A DNA stretch of 64,000 nt from positions 1 to 64,000 of the forward strand of contig NZ_JABWGO010000008.1 of NCBI RefSeq assembly GCF_013363995.1, in the 5' to 3' direction. The notes under the pieces were generated by a model, which worked only from the letters and a program-made list of their open reading frames with translations, made no database searches and had not been told where the DNA came from. The position numbers and the translations under genes are program-made. This stretch comes from Nonomuraea rhodomycinica (lineage in GTDB: Bacteria > Actinomycetota > Actinomycetes > Streptosporangiales > Streptosporangiaceae). Shown one piece after another: positions 49,012 to 57,996 of this stretch. Within the stretch, counting starts at the first letter, position 1, and each line of letters opens with the position of its first letter.

Positions 49012-51693
49012 TCATCCGTTCGGGAAGAGGGTGCCGTAGTCGGCCGCGGCCATGGCGATGTCGGCCTGCGCCCAGAAGCGGTGGTAGGTGAACGTCGGCG
49101 CGGAGCCGCCGTTCAGGTAGCTCTGGACCTTGGGCCAGTCGGGGTCGCTCTTGTAGAAGGAGCGGATGTCGAGGAACGTCTTGCCGGGGGCGATCTGGTC
49201 GCCGTTGGGCATGGTCCCGGTGTAGCCCGGCGGGATGTACAGGCCGGTGTTCGTGGAGTCGTCGTTCGGGTCGTCGAAGCGGTTGTAGTCCTCGCGGGTC
49301 TCGCTCACCACGGCGCCCTTGGCGTCCTTGTGGGCGAGGATGCCGTCGATGAGGTTCTTGGCGCCGGTCTTGGCCGCCGCGTTGCCGGACTTGGCCGCGT
49401 ACCAGGTGAGCGTGCGGGCGTAGGCGGCGGCCACGCCGACGTCGTTGGTGGTGTTGACCACGGTGACGTGCAGGCCGGGGTTGGGGCCCGGGGTGCCGCC
49501 GCCGCTGTAGCTGGCCGCGGGCGCGCCGGTCCAGGTCATGTCGTTGGGGATGCGGTAGTCGCCGCCGGCGCCGAACGTGGTGTTGGCCAGCGCCCACGGC
49601 ACCCACTTGTCGAGGATGGCCTTGGCCTTGGCGTCACCGGTGACGTAGTAGTACTCAGCCACGCGCTCCAGCGACCACGCCTGGAAGCCGAACCACCGGT
49701 TGCTCGGCGGGTCGTGGTAGACGGGCTGCCAGTCGTAGGCCCAGCCGTAGAAGGTGGGCGTGCCGGCGGGCGGCGCCTGGTAGTCGCCGTTCCAGCTGTT
49801 GGTGGCGCCGCCGGCGATGCCGCCCTCGGCGGACTGCAGCCACAGGTACGAGTCGAGCTGCCGGTTCAGGCTGGTCTGCCAGTCGGAGGCGGCGGTCGGC
49901 GACTGCGGGCGCAGCGAGGCCGGGCCGGCGGACGACAGTACCCAGGCGGCCAGCGGGTTCTGGTAGCCCTGGTGCCAGGAGCTGGAGCCGACGCGCCACG
50001 CCCAGGCGCCGCCGGTGTCGCCACCCCAGGCGTAGTACCAGGTCATCATGTACGACGAGCTGCTCTTGCCGCTGCCCGGGGTGCAGGACTTGGAGGTGCA
50101 GCCGGGGTTCTTGAAGTACTTGTCGTAGAAGGCGTAGCGCAGGAAGTCGCCCATCTTGGCGGCCTTGGTCAGGGTGGTGGAGATCTGCGACTGCTTGCCC
50201 TGCGCGGTGGCCCAGGTCAGCGCCCAGTACGCGGCCTGGACGGCGCGCGCGTCGGCGTCGGGGGCGTCGGTGTAGCGCCACTGGTTGGCGCCGCCGCCCT
50301 GGATGAACAGCGGCGGGTAGCCGGCGCCGGACTTGCCGAAGCGGCCGGTCTCGCACGACGGGTGGGCGACGGTCTCCCAGGTGGACTCCTGCGGGCCGCG
50401 CTGGAAGGTGTTGATGTAGGTGACGCGCTTGGTGTTGTCGCCGCACTCGCTGAGGTTGGCGCCGCGGCCGGTGCCGTAGCCGTAGACGTCGTCCACGTCG
50501 AGCAGCCAGTGCATGCCGTAGACGTTGCGGTTGCCGTACGTGCTCTGCAGCTCGTTGGCGAGCGGGTCCTGGCCGGCGACGACGCTCGAGTCGAGCGCCA
50601 CCGGGTAGCCGCTGGGCTGCGGCTTCTCGGGCGCGTAGTCGGCGGGGTCGTTGGGGTTGTAGGTGGAGGAGCCGCCCGGCTGGGCGGCGGCCGACGGGAT
50701 GATGTACTGCTCCATCACGTTCCAGGCGTTGTTGAACGGCGCCCAGTTGCCGGTGACCCTGCCGTACTGCGCCTCCAGCCACAGCCAGAAGCTGAACGCC
50801 TCGGAGGTCGTCTCGTGGCCGTGGTCGGGGGCCTCGACGATGAGGGTCTCGATCGAGTGGTACGGGATGCCCTCGGGCGAGAAGTAGCCGTTGGCCGGGT
50901 CCTTGAGCTTGTTGTACTGGGTGGTGAACTCGGCCACGTAGTTGTTGGCCGGCGGCGCGTCGTCGTCGGCCTCGGTGGCGGTGACGGTCACGCCGGCCAG
51001 GCCGCTGGAGGCGACGGTGAGGGACCGGCTGCCGTTGGTGGTGTCGCTGTCCTGGGCGGCCGAGACGGTGACGTTCTGGACCGTGTTCCAGTTGGCGGAG
51101 GTGAAGGTGAGGCTGGCGCCGCCGGTGACGGTCAGGTCGGCGTCGCCGCTGCCGGCGGTGGAGGTGACGGTCACGTTCGAGGTGGGCTGCGTGGCCAGGC
51201 GGACGCCGTAGGTGGCGGTGCCGCCCTCGGGCACGGTCACCGCCGTGGGGCTGACCTGGATGGCCTGCTCGCCGGGGTCGGGGCCGGGTCCGTTGCCGCC
51301 GCAGGTCACGCCGTTGAGGGCGAAGCCGGTGGGGTTGGTGTTGGTGCCGCTGTAGGAGCCGTTGAAGCCGATGGTCCACTGGGCGCCCTTGGCCTGGGTG
51401 CCGTTGTAGCTGAGGTTGGTGGCGGTGACGTTCTGGCCGGACTGGCTCCAGGCGGCCGACCAGCCGTTGGTGACCTGCTGGTTGCCGGGCCAGCCGTAGG
51501 TCAGCCGCCAGCTGGTCAGCGGGTCGCCGGTGTTGGTGATGGTGATGTTGGCGCCGAAGCCGCCGCCGCTGTCCCAGGACTTCACGTACGTGACCGAGCA
51601 GGCCACCGCGGCCATGGCGGTGCCCGCGCCGGCCAGCGCCGTGGAGACGGACAGGACGAGGACGGCGAGCGCGGCGAGGAGGCGGTGTCTCAT
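49012..51693 (-). CDS. GH48 exocellulase (reducing-end cellobiohydrolase) with CBM2 and Calx-beta-like module
   Basis: The protein has 893 residues. Signal peptide ~1-28; CBM2 ~31-131 (cellulose binding, with surface Trp residues in SWRLTYGWPG and NGWSAAWSQSG); a Calx-beta/Ig-like module ~143-243; GH48 catalytic domain ~250-893, with the proton donor in HGHETTSEAFSFW and family motifs GMHWLLDVDDVYGYG and WKVQSYLNGG-like WPKVQSYLNGG. It processively releases cellobiose and works with the GH6 enzyme encoded divergently. The ATG at 51693 has GAGAGGA upstream. The CebR-type box is 23-36 nt before the start codon. Confidence 0.93.
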   Translation of the reverse strand: MRHRLLAALAVLVLSVSTALAGAGTAMAAVACSVTYVKSWDSGGGFGANITITNTGDPLTSWRLTYGWPGNQQVTNGWSAAWSQSGQNVTATNLSYNGTQAKGAQWTIGFNGSYSGTNTNPTGFALNGVTCGGNGPGPDPGEQAIQVSPTAVTVPEGGTATYGVRLATQPTSNVTVTSTAGSGDADLTVTGGASLTFTSANWNTVQNVTVSAAQDSDTTNGSRSLTVASSGLAGVTVTATEADDDAPPANNYVAEFTTQYNKLKDPANGYFSPEGIPYHSIETLIVEAPDHGHETTSEAFSFWLWLEAQYGRVTGNWAPFNNAWNVMEQYIIPSAAAQPGGSSTYNPNDPADYAPEKPQPSGYPVALDSSVVAGQDPLANELQSTYGNRNVYGMHWLLDVDDVYGYGTGRGANLSECGDNTKRVTYINTFQRGPQESTWETVAHPSCETGRFGKSGAGYPPLFIQGGGANQWRYTDAPDADARAVQAAYWALTWATAQGKQSQISTTLTKAAKMGDFLRYAFYDKYFKNPGCTSKSCTPGSGKSSSSYMMTWYYAWGGDTGGAWAWRVGSSSWHQGYQNPLAAWVLSSAGPASLRPQSPTAASDWQTSLNRQLDSYLWLQSAEGGIAGGATNSWNGDYQAPPAGTPTFYGWAYDWQPVYHDPPSNRWFGFQAWSLERVAEYYYVTGDAKAKAILDKWVPWALANTTFGAGGDYRIPNDMTWTGAPAASYSGGGTPGPNPGLHVTVVNTTNDVGVAAAYARTLTWYAAKSGNAAAKTGAKNLIDGILAHKDAKGAVVSETREDYNRFDDPNDDSTNTGLYIPPGYTGTMPNGDQIAPGKTFLDIRSFYKSDPDWPKVQSYLNGGSAPTFTYHRFWAQADIAMAAADYGTLFPNG

Positions 51694-51715
51694 GAAGGTC
51701 CTCTCGACTTCCGAA

Positions 51716-51729
51716 TGGGAGCGCTCCCA
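51716..51729. promoter_or_regulatory. CebR-type operator of the GH48 gene
   Basis: TGGGAGCGCTCCCA is a perfect 14-bp palindrome located 23 nt upstream of the GH48 start, within the expected 5' untranslated region or promoter. Confidence 0.9.
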
Positions 51730-51826
51730 ACACGCTGGGGTTACGCGGATGTTAAGCGCGTGCCGGTGCCGCGCCCAGGGGACGGCGGCGCCGGGACGGC
51801 GGTTTCCAGGTCGGGACGGGCGGCGA

Positions 51827-51880
51827 GGTGAAAGTTTCACCGCGCGGCGTGCGGGATCACGGCGCTGGATGAAAGTTTCA
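51827..51880. promoter_or_regulatory. Pair of GAAAGTTTC palindromes between the cellulase genes
   Basis: GGTGAAAGTTTCACC (51827-51841) and TGAAAGTTTCA (51870-51880) share an 11-bp core, with centres about 41 bp (four helical turns) apart. GAAAnTTTC elements are known near xylanase promoters of Streptomyces, so a second LacI-type regulator is likely. Hairpin GACTCCGG-CTCA-CCGGAGTC (51901-51920) and palindrome ACACCGGTGT (51924-51933) lie between this pair and the GH6 CebR box. Confidence 0.7.
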
Positions 51881-51949
51881 CGGCTCTGGTGCGGCTTCGG
51901 GACTCCGGCTCACCGGAGTCTGTACACCGGTGTGATTCCGGGCTATGGA

Positions 51950-51963
51950 TGGGAGCGCTCCCA
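51950..51963. promoter_or_regulatory. CebR-type operator of the GH6 gene
   Basis: TGGGAGCGCTCCCA, identical to the box at 51716, lies 20 nt before the GH6 start and just upstream of its ribosome site. Confidence 0.9.
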
Positions 51964-51983
51964 CTTCTGAGAGGACCCCCCAC

Positions 51984-53990
51984 ATGAGAAACCGCCTTCT
52001 CGTCGCGGTGTGCGCCCTGCTCGCAGGGCTCGCCACGGCGCTGATGTCGGCGCCCTCGGCGCAGGCCGCCGTCGCCTGCTCGGTCGCGTACAGCAAGACC
52101 TGGGACAGCGGCGGCGGCTTCGGGGCCAACGTCACCATCACCAACACGGGCGACGCCCTCACGTCCTGGCGGCTCACCTACACCTGGCCGGGCAACCAGC
52201 AGGTGACCAACGGGTGGTCGGCCGACTGGAGCCAGTCCGGCCAGAACGTCACCGCGGCCAGCCTCGGCTACAACGGCACCCAGGCCAGTGGCGCGCAGTG
52301 GACGATCGGCTTCAACGGCTCCTACAGCGGCACCAACACCAACCCCACCGGCTTCGCCCTCAACGGCGTGACCTGCGGCGGCGGAGGCGGCCCCGGCAAC
52401 CCCGGCCAGCAGGCCCTCCAGGTGACGCCGACCTCCCTGAGCGTGCCCGAGGGTGGCAGCGCCACGTACGCGGTGCGCCTGGCCGTCCAGCCCACCTCGA
52501 ACGTGACCGTCACCTCGACCGCGGGCACCGGCGACAGCAACCTCACCGTCACCGGCGGAGCCAGCCTCACGTTCACCTCGGCCAACTGGAACACCGCGCA
52601 GAACGTCACCGTCTCGGCCGCCGAGGACAGCGACACCACCAACGGCACCCGCCCGATCACCGTCGCCTCCAGCGGCCTGACCAGCGTGACCGTCACCGCG
52701 ACCGAGGCCGACAACGACACCGGCGGCGGCGGGCCCGGCCACGTCGACAACCCGTACGCCGGGGCCACCGGCTACGTCAACAGCGACTGGTCGGCCAAGG
52801 CCGCGGCCGAGCCCGGCGGCTCGGCGGTCGCCAACACCTCCACCGGCGTGTGGATCGACCGCATCGCCGCCATCGCCGGCACCGGCGGCGCCAAGGGCGT
52901 CCGCGCCCACCTCGACGCCGCCCTCACCCAGGACGCGGCCAACGGCAGCGCGCCGCTGACCATCCAGTTCGTCATCTACAACCTGCCCAACCGCGACTGC
53001 TCCGCGCTGGCCTCCAACGGCGAGCTGCTCATCTCCCAGAACGGCCTGGCCCGCTACAAGACCGAGTACATCGACCCGATCGCCGAGATCATGGCCGACC
53101 CGAAGTACGCGGCCCTGCGGATCGTCACCGTCGTCGAAATCGACTCGCTGCCCAACCTGGTCACCAACACCAACCTGGCCAAGTGCGCCGAGGCGCAGTC
53201 GTCCGGCGCGTACGTGCAGGGCATCCAGTACGCGCTGAACAAGCTGCACGCCATCCCGAACGTCTACACCTACCTCGACGCCGCCCACCACGGCTGGATC
53301 GGCTGGTCCAGCAACTTCGGCCCGACCGCCGACCTCATGGCCTCCACCGCCCGCGGCACCACGGCCGGCTACGCCAGCGTGGACGGCTTCATCACCAACA
53401 CCGCCAACTACTCCGCCCTGACCGAGCCGTACTTCACGGTGAGCACCACCGTGAACGGCACGTCCGTGCGCCAGTCGAAGTGGCTGGACTGGAACGACTA
53501 CGTGGACGAGCTGACCTTCGCGCAGGCGTTCCGCAACGCGCTGGTGTCCAAGGGCTTCCCGTCGACGATCGGCATGCTCATCGACACCTCGCGCAACGGC
53601 TGGGGCGGCTCGGCCCGGCCCACCGGCCCCAGCACCTCCACCAACGTGGACGAGTTCGTCAACCAGTCGCGCGTCGACCGGCGCATCCACGCCGGCAACT
53701 GGTGCAACCAGAGCGGCGCCGGCCTCGGCGAGCGGCCGCGGCCCAACCCGGCGCCCGGTCTCGACGCGTACGTGTGGATCAAGCCGCCGGGTGAGTCCGA
53801 CGGCTCCAGCACCGCGATCGACAACGACGAGGGCAAGGGCTTCGACCGGATGTGCGACCCGACGTACACCGGCAACGACCGCAACGGCAACAACCTGACC
53901 GGGGCGCTGCCCAACGCGCCGCTGTCCGGCCACTGGTTCTCCGCCCAGTTCCGCCAGCTCCTGCAGAACGCGAACCCGCCCGTCCAGTAG
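51984..53990 (+). CDS. GH6 exocellulase (non-reducing-end cellobiohydrolase) with CBM2 and Calx-beta-like module
   Basis: The protein has 668 residues. Signal peptide ~1-29; CBM2 ~31-131; Calx-beta-like module ~143-243; GH6 domain ~254-668, with the catalytic acid region YNLPNRDCSALASNGEL, EIDSLPNLVTN, DAAHHGWIGW and KPPGESDGSS. Its length and loop-rich C-terminal part fit exo-acting Cel6B-like enzymes. GAGAGGA is 9 nt before the ATG. Divergent from GH48; together they attack cellulose chains from opposite ends. Residues 31-240 align without gaps to the same region of the GH48 protein with about 83% identity. Confidence 0.93.
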   Translation: MRNRLLVAVCALLAGLATALMSAPSAQAAVACSVAYSKTWDSGGGFGANVTITNTGDALTSWRLTYTWPGNQQVTNGWSADWSQSGQNVTAASLGYNGTQASGAQWTIGFNGSYSGTNTNPTGFALNGVTCGGGGGPGNPGQQALQVTPTSLSVPEGGSATYAVRLAVQPTSNVTVTSTAGTGDSNLTVTGGASLTFTSANWNTAQNVTVSAAEDSDTTNGTRPITVASSGLTSVTVTATEADNDTGGGGPGHVDNPYAGATGYVNSDWSAKAAAEPGGSAVANTSTGVWIDRIAAIAGTGGAKGVRAHLDAALTQDAANGSAPLTIQFVIYNLPNRDCSALASNGELLISQNGLARYKTEYIDPIAEIMADPKYAALRIVTVVEIDSLPNLVTNTNLAKCAEAQSSGAYVQGIQYALNKLHAIPNVYTYLDAAHHGWIGWSSNFGPTADLMASTARGTTAGYASVDGFITNTANYSALTEPYFTVSTTVNGTSVRQSKWLDWNDYVDELTFAQAFRNALVSKGFPSTIGMLIDTSRNGWGGSARPTGPSTSTNVDEFVNQSRVDRRIHAGNWCNQSGAGLGERPRPNPAPGLDAYVWIKPPGESDGSSTAIDNDEGKGFDRMCDPTYTGNDRNGNNLTGALPNAPLSGHWFSAQFRQLLQNANPPVQ

Positions 53991-54008
53991 GGCCACTCCG
54001 CAAGATCC

Positions 54009-54054
54009 GGTACGGCCCCGGTCCCGCTCCCGTCGGCGGGCCCGGGGCCGTACC
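54009..54054 (+). terminator. Terminator after the GH6 gene
   Basis: Perfect 13-bp arms GGTACGGCCCCGG (54009-54021) and CCGGGGCCGTACC (54042-54054) enclose a small inner stem CCCG-TCGG-CGGG. Confidence 0.85.
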
Positions 54055-54164
54055 CTTGCGCGGGTGCCCGCGTGGAACCGGGCGTGAAAGCGATCGGGCG
54101 GATCGGGAGAACAACCATGTCGGCTGATCGCGTCCGGAGGGTGGCACATGACGGGGAGAGCATC

Positions 54165-54782
54165 GTGACGGCGATGCCGTGGCTCGGCGCGCGGGCGGGC
54201 GACGCGCACGCGCGTGAACGGCTGGAGGGGGCGCCCCTGACGGACGCCGACGCGTTCGCGGCCGTCTTCGACGCCTGCTTCGGCGAGATCCACGCCTACG
54301 TCGCGCAGCGGCTCGGCCCGGACCACGCCGAGGACGTCGCCTCGGACACGTTCCTCATCGCCTTCCGCAAGCGCGGCCAGTACGACCCGTCGCGGGCGAC
54401 GGCGCGGGCGTGGCTGTTCGGCATCGCCACCAAGCTCGTGGGCCGGCACCGCCGCCAGGAGGCGCGGGCGCTGCGCGCGCTGGGCCGCCACGGGGCCGAG
54501 GCGGACAGCGCCCCCGGGCACGAGGACCGGGTCAGCGCGCAGGTGAGCGCGCAGAGCCTGCGGCCGGAGCTGGCCGCCGCCCTGGCGGCGCTGCACCGCC
54601 GCGACAGGGACGTGGTGCTGCTCGTGGCGCTGGCCGGGCTGAGCCACGAGGAGATCGCCACGGCCCTGGACATCCCGTACGGCACGGTCGGGTCGCGGCT
54701 GAGCCGGGCCCGGCGCAAGCTGCGCGCGGCGCTCGGCGGCAGCAATCCCATGGTGGAGATGGAGGAGGCCGGCCGTGGATGA
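54165..54782 (+). CDS. ECF-type RNA polymerase sigma factor
   Basis: The protein has about 205 residues. Region 2 reads DAFAAVFDACFGEIHAYVAQ, then DVASDTFLIAFRKRGQYDPS. Region 4 reads LAALHRRDRDVVLLVALAGL, then SHEEIATALDIPYGTVGSRL. GTG 54165 has GGGGAG 6 nt upstream; in-frame alternatives are GTG 54141 and ATG 54117. The next gene starts 8 nt before its stop and encodes a CU044_5270-type membrane protein, a common companion of this sigma group that may act as its regulator. Confidence 0.88.
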   Translation: MTAMPWLGARAGDAHARERLEGAPLTDADAFAAVFDACFGEIHAYVAQRLGPDHAEDVASDTFLIAFRKRGQYDPSRATARAWLFGIATKLVGRHRRQEARALRALGRHGAEADSAPGHEDRVSAQVSAQSLRPELAAALAALHRRDRDVVLLVALAGLSHEEIATALDIPYGTVGSRLSRARRKLRAALGGSNPMVEMEEAGRG

Positions 54783-55686
54783 GCTGGAGCTGGTCCGCGA
54801 CCTGTACGGCGAGCCGCCGCGGCCGGACCCGGCGGCGCGGGCCCGGGTGCGGGCCCGCCTGGAGCGGCGGCGTACCCGGCGGTGGCGGGTGTTGCCGTGG
54901 GCGGCGCGGCAGGAGCGGCGGCCTTCCCGGCCGTCTTCCCAGCGGCGGCGGCTCTCGTGGGGAGGGGCGCTGGCGGGCGCGGCGGCGGCGCTGGCGGCCG
55001 TGGTCGTCGCCTTCGGCGCCTCGGGCGCCCTGGGCGGCCCTCCCGCGCCCGTGCGGATCGACGCGGCGGCCACGGGCCGGGCCGTGCTGCTGGCGGCGGC
55101 GACCACGGCGGCCTCCGAGCCGCCGGCGCGGGGCGCGTACTGGCGCGTCACGCGGCAGACCGGCGCCGAGGTGACCACCCTGTGGGCGGCCCGCGACGGC
55201 CGCGCCTGGATCTCGGGGCCCGGGGCGGGGAGCGGCGTGCGGCCGGTCGCCAGGCCGTTCACCATGGCGGGCCGCCCCCTGTCGGTCGCGGAGATCGAGG
55301 GGCTGCCGGCCGACGCGGGCGCGCTCCGGCGGCGGGTGGTGGCGCTGCTGCCCCCCGGCTCCGGCGACGGGGTGCTGGCCGACGCGGTGAGCGGGCTGCT
55401 GTGGAGCAAGCCGTCGCCGCCCGCCGTGCGCGCCGCCGCGTACCGGCTGCTCGCGGACCTGCCGAACGTGCGCTACCTGGGCCGCTCGGCCGACCCGAAG
55501 GGCCGGCCGGGCGAGGCGTTCGCGTTCACGCTGGACCCCGCCACGGGCGTGCGGCGGACGCTGGTCCTCGACCCGGCCAGCTCGCAGGTGCTCTCCAGCA
55601 GCGACAGCCCCGGCACGGGCGACGGCCGGGAGACGCGGATCGTGCTGGCGGCCGGCTGGACCGACGAGGGCCCCTCCTCGGGGTGA
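54775..55686 (+). CDS. CU044_5270-family membrane protein, partner of the sigma factor
   Basis: The protein has 303 residues. A short cytoplasmic N-terminus (DELELVRDLYGEPPRPDPAA), an Arg-rich stretch and one transmembrane helix (about residues 62-84) precede an extracytoplasmic domain (ARGAYWRVTRQTGAEVTTLW; GRPGEAFAFTLDPATGVRRT). The architecture is that of CU044_5270 proteins, which are encoded after ECF sigma genes in many actinomycetes. No zinc-binding anti-sigma motif is present. Overlap of 8 nt with the sigma gene indicates translational coupling. Confidence 0.82.
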   Translation: MDELELVRDLYGEPPRPDPAARARVRARLERRRTRRWRVLPWAARQERRPSRPSSQRRRLSWGGALAGAAAALAAVVVAFGASGALGGPPAPVRIDAAATGRAVLLAAATTAASEPPARGAYWRVTRQTGAEVTTLWAARDGRAWISGPGAGSGVRPVARPFTMAGRPLSVAEIEGLPADAGALRRRVVALLPPGSGDGVLADAVSGLLWSKPSPPAVRAAAYRLLADLPNVRYLGRSADPKGRPGEAFAFTLDPATGVRRTLVLDPASSQVLSSSDSPGTGDGRETRIVLAAGWTDEGPSSG

Positions 55687-55695
55687 GCCGCCGCG

Positions 55696-56814
55696 TCACA
55701 GCCAGTCGCGCCGTTTGAAGACCAGGTAGAGGGTCACGCAGACCACGCCCATGAGCACGATCGCGAACGGGTAGCCGAACAGCCAGTGGGTCTCGGGCAT
55801 GTGGTCGAAGTTCATGCCGTAGATGGTGCCGACCAGCGTCGGCGCGAACAGGATGGCCGCCCACGCGGAGATCTTCTTGACCTCCTCGCCCTGCTGGATG
55901 CTCGCCTCGGTCATCTTGGCCATCTCGGCGTTCTGCGCCTGGGTGACCAGCGTGGAGTTGATCACCAGGATGTCCTGGAGCATCTGGCGGAAGGCGGCGA
56001 CCCGCTCGTTGACCGTGATGGCGTGGTCGGCCACGTCACGCAGGTAGCTCTGCAGCTCCTCGTTGACCCCGTACTTGGCGGCCCCGGCGATGAAGCCGTC
56101 GATCAGCCGCACCAGCGGCGCGGTGGCCCGCTGGAACTCGATGACCTCGCCGGACAGCTCGTACACGCGCCGCGACACCGACGGGTCGCCGCTGAACACC
56201 TGGGCCTCGATCTCCTCCAGGTCCTTCTGCAGCCCGGCGACGACCGGGGCGTAGCCGTCGACCACGGCGTCGAGGATCGCGTACAGCACCGCCTGGGGTC
56301 CCTGCCGGAGGAGGTCGGGGTCGGACTCCATGCGTTTGCGCACGGCGTGCAGGTCGGGCGCCTCGGCGTGGCGTACGGTGATGACGAAGTTGGGGCCGAC
56401 GAACACGTGCACCTCGCCGAACGCGACCTCCTCGACGTCGTCGAGGTAGCGCGCGGCGCGCAGCACCACGAACAGCGTGTCGCCGTAGCGGTCGGCCTTC
56501 GGGCGCTGGGAGCCGACGATGGCGTCCTCCAGCGCCAGCTCGTGCAGCTCGAACTCCTCGGCGAGCTTGACCAGCTCCCACTCCTTCGGCCGGTACAGGC
56601 CGATCCAGGCGAGGCTCTCGGGGGTCTTCTTGAGCCGTTCGAACGCGTCGGCGAGCGAGCCGGGGTTGTCGACCCGGTGGCCGTCCTGGTAGACGGCGTT
56701 GTCGATGACGGTCGGCCGGTACGGCGCCTCCTCGACGGCACGCGGGTCCATCTCGTGCTCGGGCGCCTCCTGGCGGGTCGCCTCGCCGCGCCTGAAACTC
56801 CTCATGCGTGCCAC
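55696..56814 (-). CDS. corA: CorA-family magnesium/cobalt transporter
   Basis: The protein has 372 residues. A long cytoplasmic alpha/beta N-terminal domain and coiled stalk helix lead to two C-terminal transmembrane helices with the selectivity motif YGMNF and following MPETHW loop. The C-terminal tail is basic (FKRRDWL). GTG 56814 has AGAGGA 6 nt upstream; ATG 56805 is an alternative. It forms a pentameric channel for Mg2+. It converges with the CU044_5270 gene, 9 bp apart. Confidence 0.92.
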   Translation of the reverse strand: MARMRSFRRGEATRQEAPEHEMDPRAVEEAPYRPTVIDNAVYQDGHRVDNPGSLADAFERLKKTPESLAWIGLYRPKEWELVKLAEEFELHELALEDAIVGSQRPKADRYGDTLFVVLRAARYLDDVEEVAFGEVHVFVGPNFVITVRHAEAPDLHAVRKRMESDPDLLRQGPQAVLYAILDAVVDGYAPVVAGLQKDLEEIEAQVFSGDPSVSRRVYELSGEVIEFQRATAPLVRLIDGFIAGAAKYGVNEELQSYLRDVADHAITVNERVAAFRQMLQDILVINSTLVTQAQNAEMAKMTEASIQQGEEVKKISAWAAILFAPTLVGTIYGMNFDHMPETHWLFGYPFAIVLMGVVCVTLYLVFKRRDWL

Positions 56815-57048
56815 GCCGTTCCTCTTCCCGCCGGCTGATCGGGTGACCGTCTGTCCCGGTCCCGGGTGGTGTCGTGCCATGTATCCAGCCGATCCTTCAC
56901 TTTTGTATCAGATCACGTTCGTCCCGTCGTCCCGGCGAACAGCCTGTGACCAGCGCGAGAACGCGCCCGCACGCGAAAACGCCGGCGTCCCCCACCTGCC
57001 CAGCGAGCCCGCCGTCAAGCGGCCTCCGCACGAGGGCCGCGGCCCGGA

Positions 57049-57054
57049 TAGGGT
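57049..57054 (+). promoter_or_regulatory. -10 box TAGGGT of the M50-like gene
   Basis: TAGGGT lies 6 nt before TTG 57061 and 9 nt before ATG 57064. The spacing seen at other leaderless genes of the window favours the TTG start. Confidence 0.45.
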
Positions 57055-57060
57055 CTCGTC

Positions 57061-57762
57061 TTGATGGACGAGCTCTGGGCCCACCTCATCAAGGCACAAC
57101 CCGATCCCGCCCCCTGGGTCGTGCCGGCCACCGCTCTGGCGGCGCTCGCGATCGTGTCGTTCAGGACGTCCTGGCAGCTCAGCCGGGGCCTGGTCACGAT
57201 CGCGCACGAAGGGGGCCACGCGCTGATGGCGCTGCTCACCCGGCGCAAGCTCGAAGGCATCCGGCTGCACTCCGACACCTCGGGCGTGACGCTGACCCGG
57301 GGCCGGCCCAACGGGCCCGGCATGGTGCTGACCGCGCTCGCCGGCTACCTCGCGCCGTCGCTGCTCGGGCTGGCCGCCGCGTGGCTGACCGAGCAGGGGC
57401 GCATCACGCTGCTCATGTGGAGCGTGCTGCTCTTCCTCGTGTGCATGCTGCTGCTGATCCGCAACCTGTACGGCGCGCTGATCCTGCTGGCGACCGGCGG
57501 CGCGGTGTTCGCCCTGTCGATGTACGCGCCCAGCCAGGTGCAGCAGGCGGTGGCCATGGTGGCGGTGTGGTTCCTGCTGTTCGGCGGGGTGCGGCCGATC
57601 ATCGAGTTACAGCGCAAGCGGCGGCTGCGGCAGGCCCGCGACTCCGACGCCGACCAGCTCGCCCGGCTGACGTTCCTGCCGGGCGGTTTCTACGTGTTCT
57701 TCTTCCTGGTGGTGGCGTGCGCGTCGGTGGCGGCGGGCGCGTACCTGATGAACCCGCTGTGA
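57061..57762 (+). CDS. M50-like membrane metalloprotease
   Basis: The protein has 233 residues. A first transmembrane helix (about 20-35) is followed by the zinc motif HEGGH (residues 49-53) in TIAHEGGHALMALL. Three or four more hydrophobic segments follow (from TALAGYLAPSLLGLAAAWL), and the last one ends at the C-terminus. It matches the small M50 peptidases of actinomycetes; a distal NxxPxxxxDG-type motif is not obvious, so the third metal ligand is unclear. The substrate is unknown. The start is TTG 57061 or ATG 57064. Confidence 0.82.
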   Translation: MMDELWAHLIKAQPDPAPWVVPATALAALAIVSFRTSWQLSRGLVTIAHEGGHALMALLTRRKLEGIRLHSDTSGVTLTRGRPNGPGMVLTALAGYLAPSLLGLAAAWLTEQGRITLLMWSVLLFLVCMLLLIRNLYGALILLATGGAVFALSMYAPSQVQQAVAMVAVWFLLFGGVRPIIELQRKRRLRQARDSDADQLARLTFLPGGFYVFFFLVVACASVAAGAYLMNPL

Positions 57763-57996
57763 TCCCCTCCCGCCAGGACCACTGACCACGGCCCTGTCCG
57801 TCCCCCGGCCGCCCGCGACGCCTGCACGTCCGCCGTCGCGCGCTCGTCAGGCGCCGGCCCGTCGTCGCCGCCTCCTCCGCGTCCGCGCTCCGTACGGAAA
57901 CCCACGCGGTCACTGCGCTCCGGATCCTCGCGACTGAACGCTCTCGGGGCGATCGGTGAATAAGGGGCGATGGATCCACGCAACGGAAGACGGCCG

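Noticed and set aside
48658..51831. A 1057-codon plus-strand open frame opposite GH48
   Set aside because: It is antisense to a clear GH48 gene, has Val/Gly/Ala/Arg-biased composition typical of high-GC shadow frames and no family similarity.
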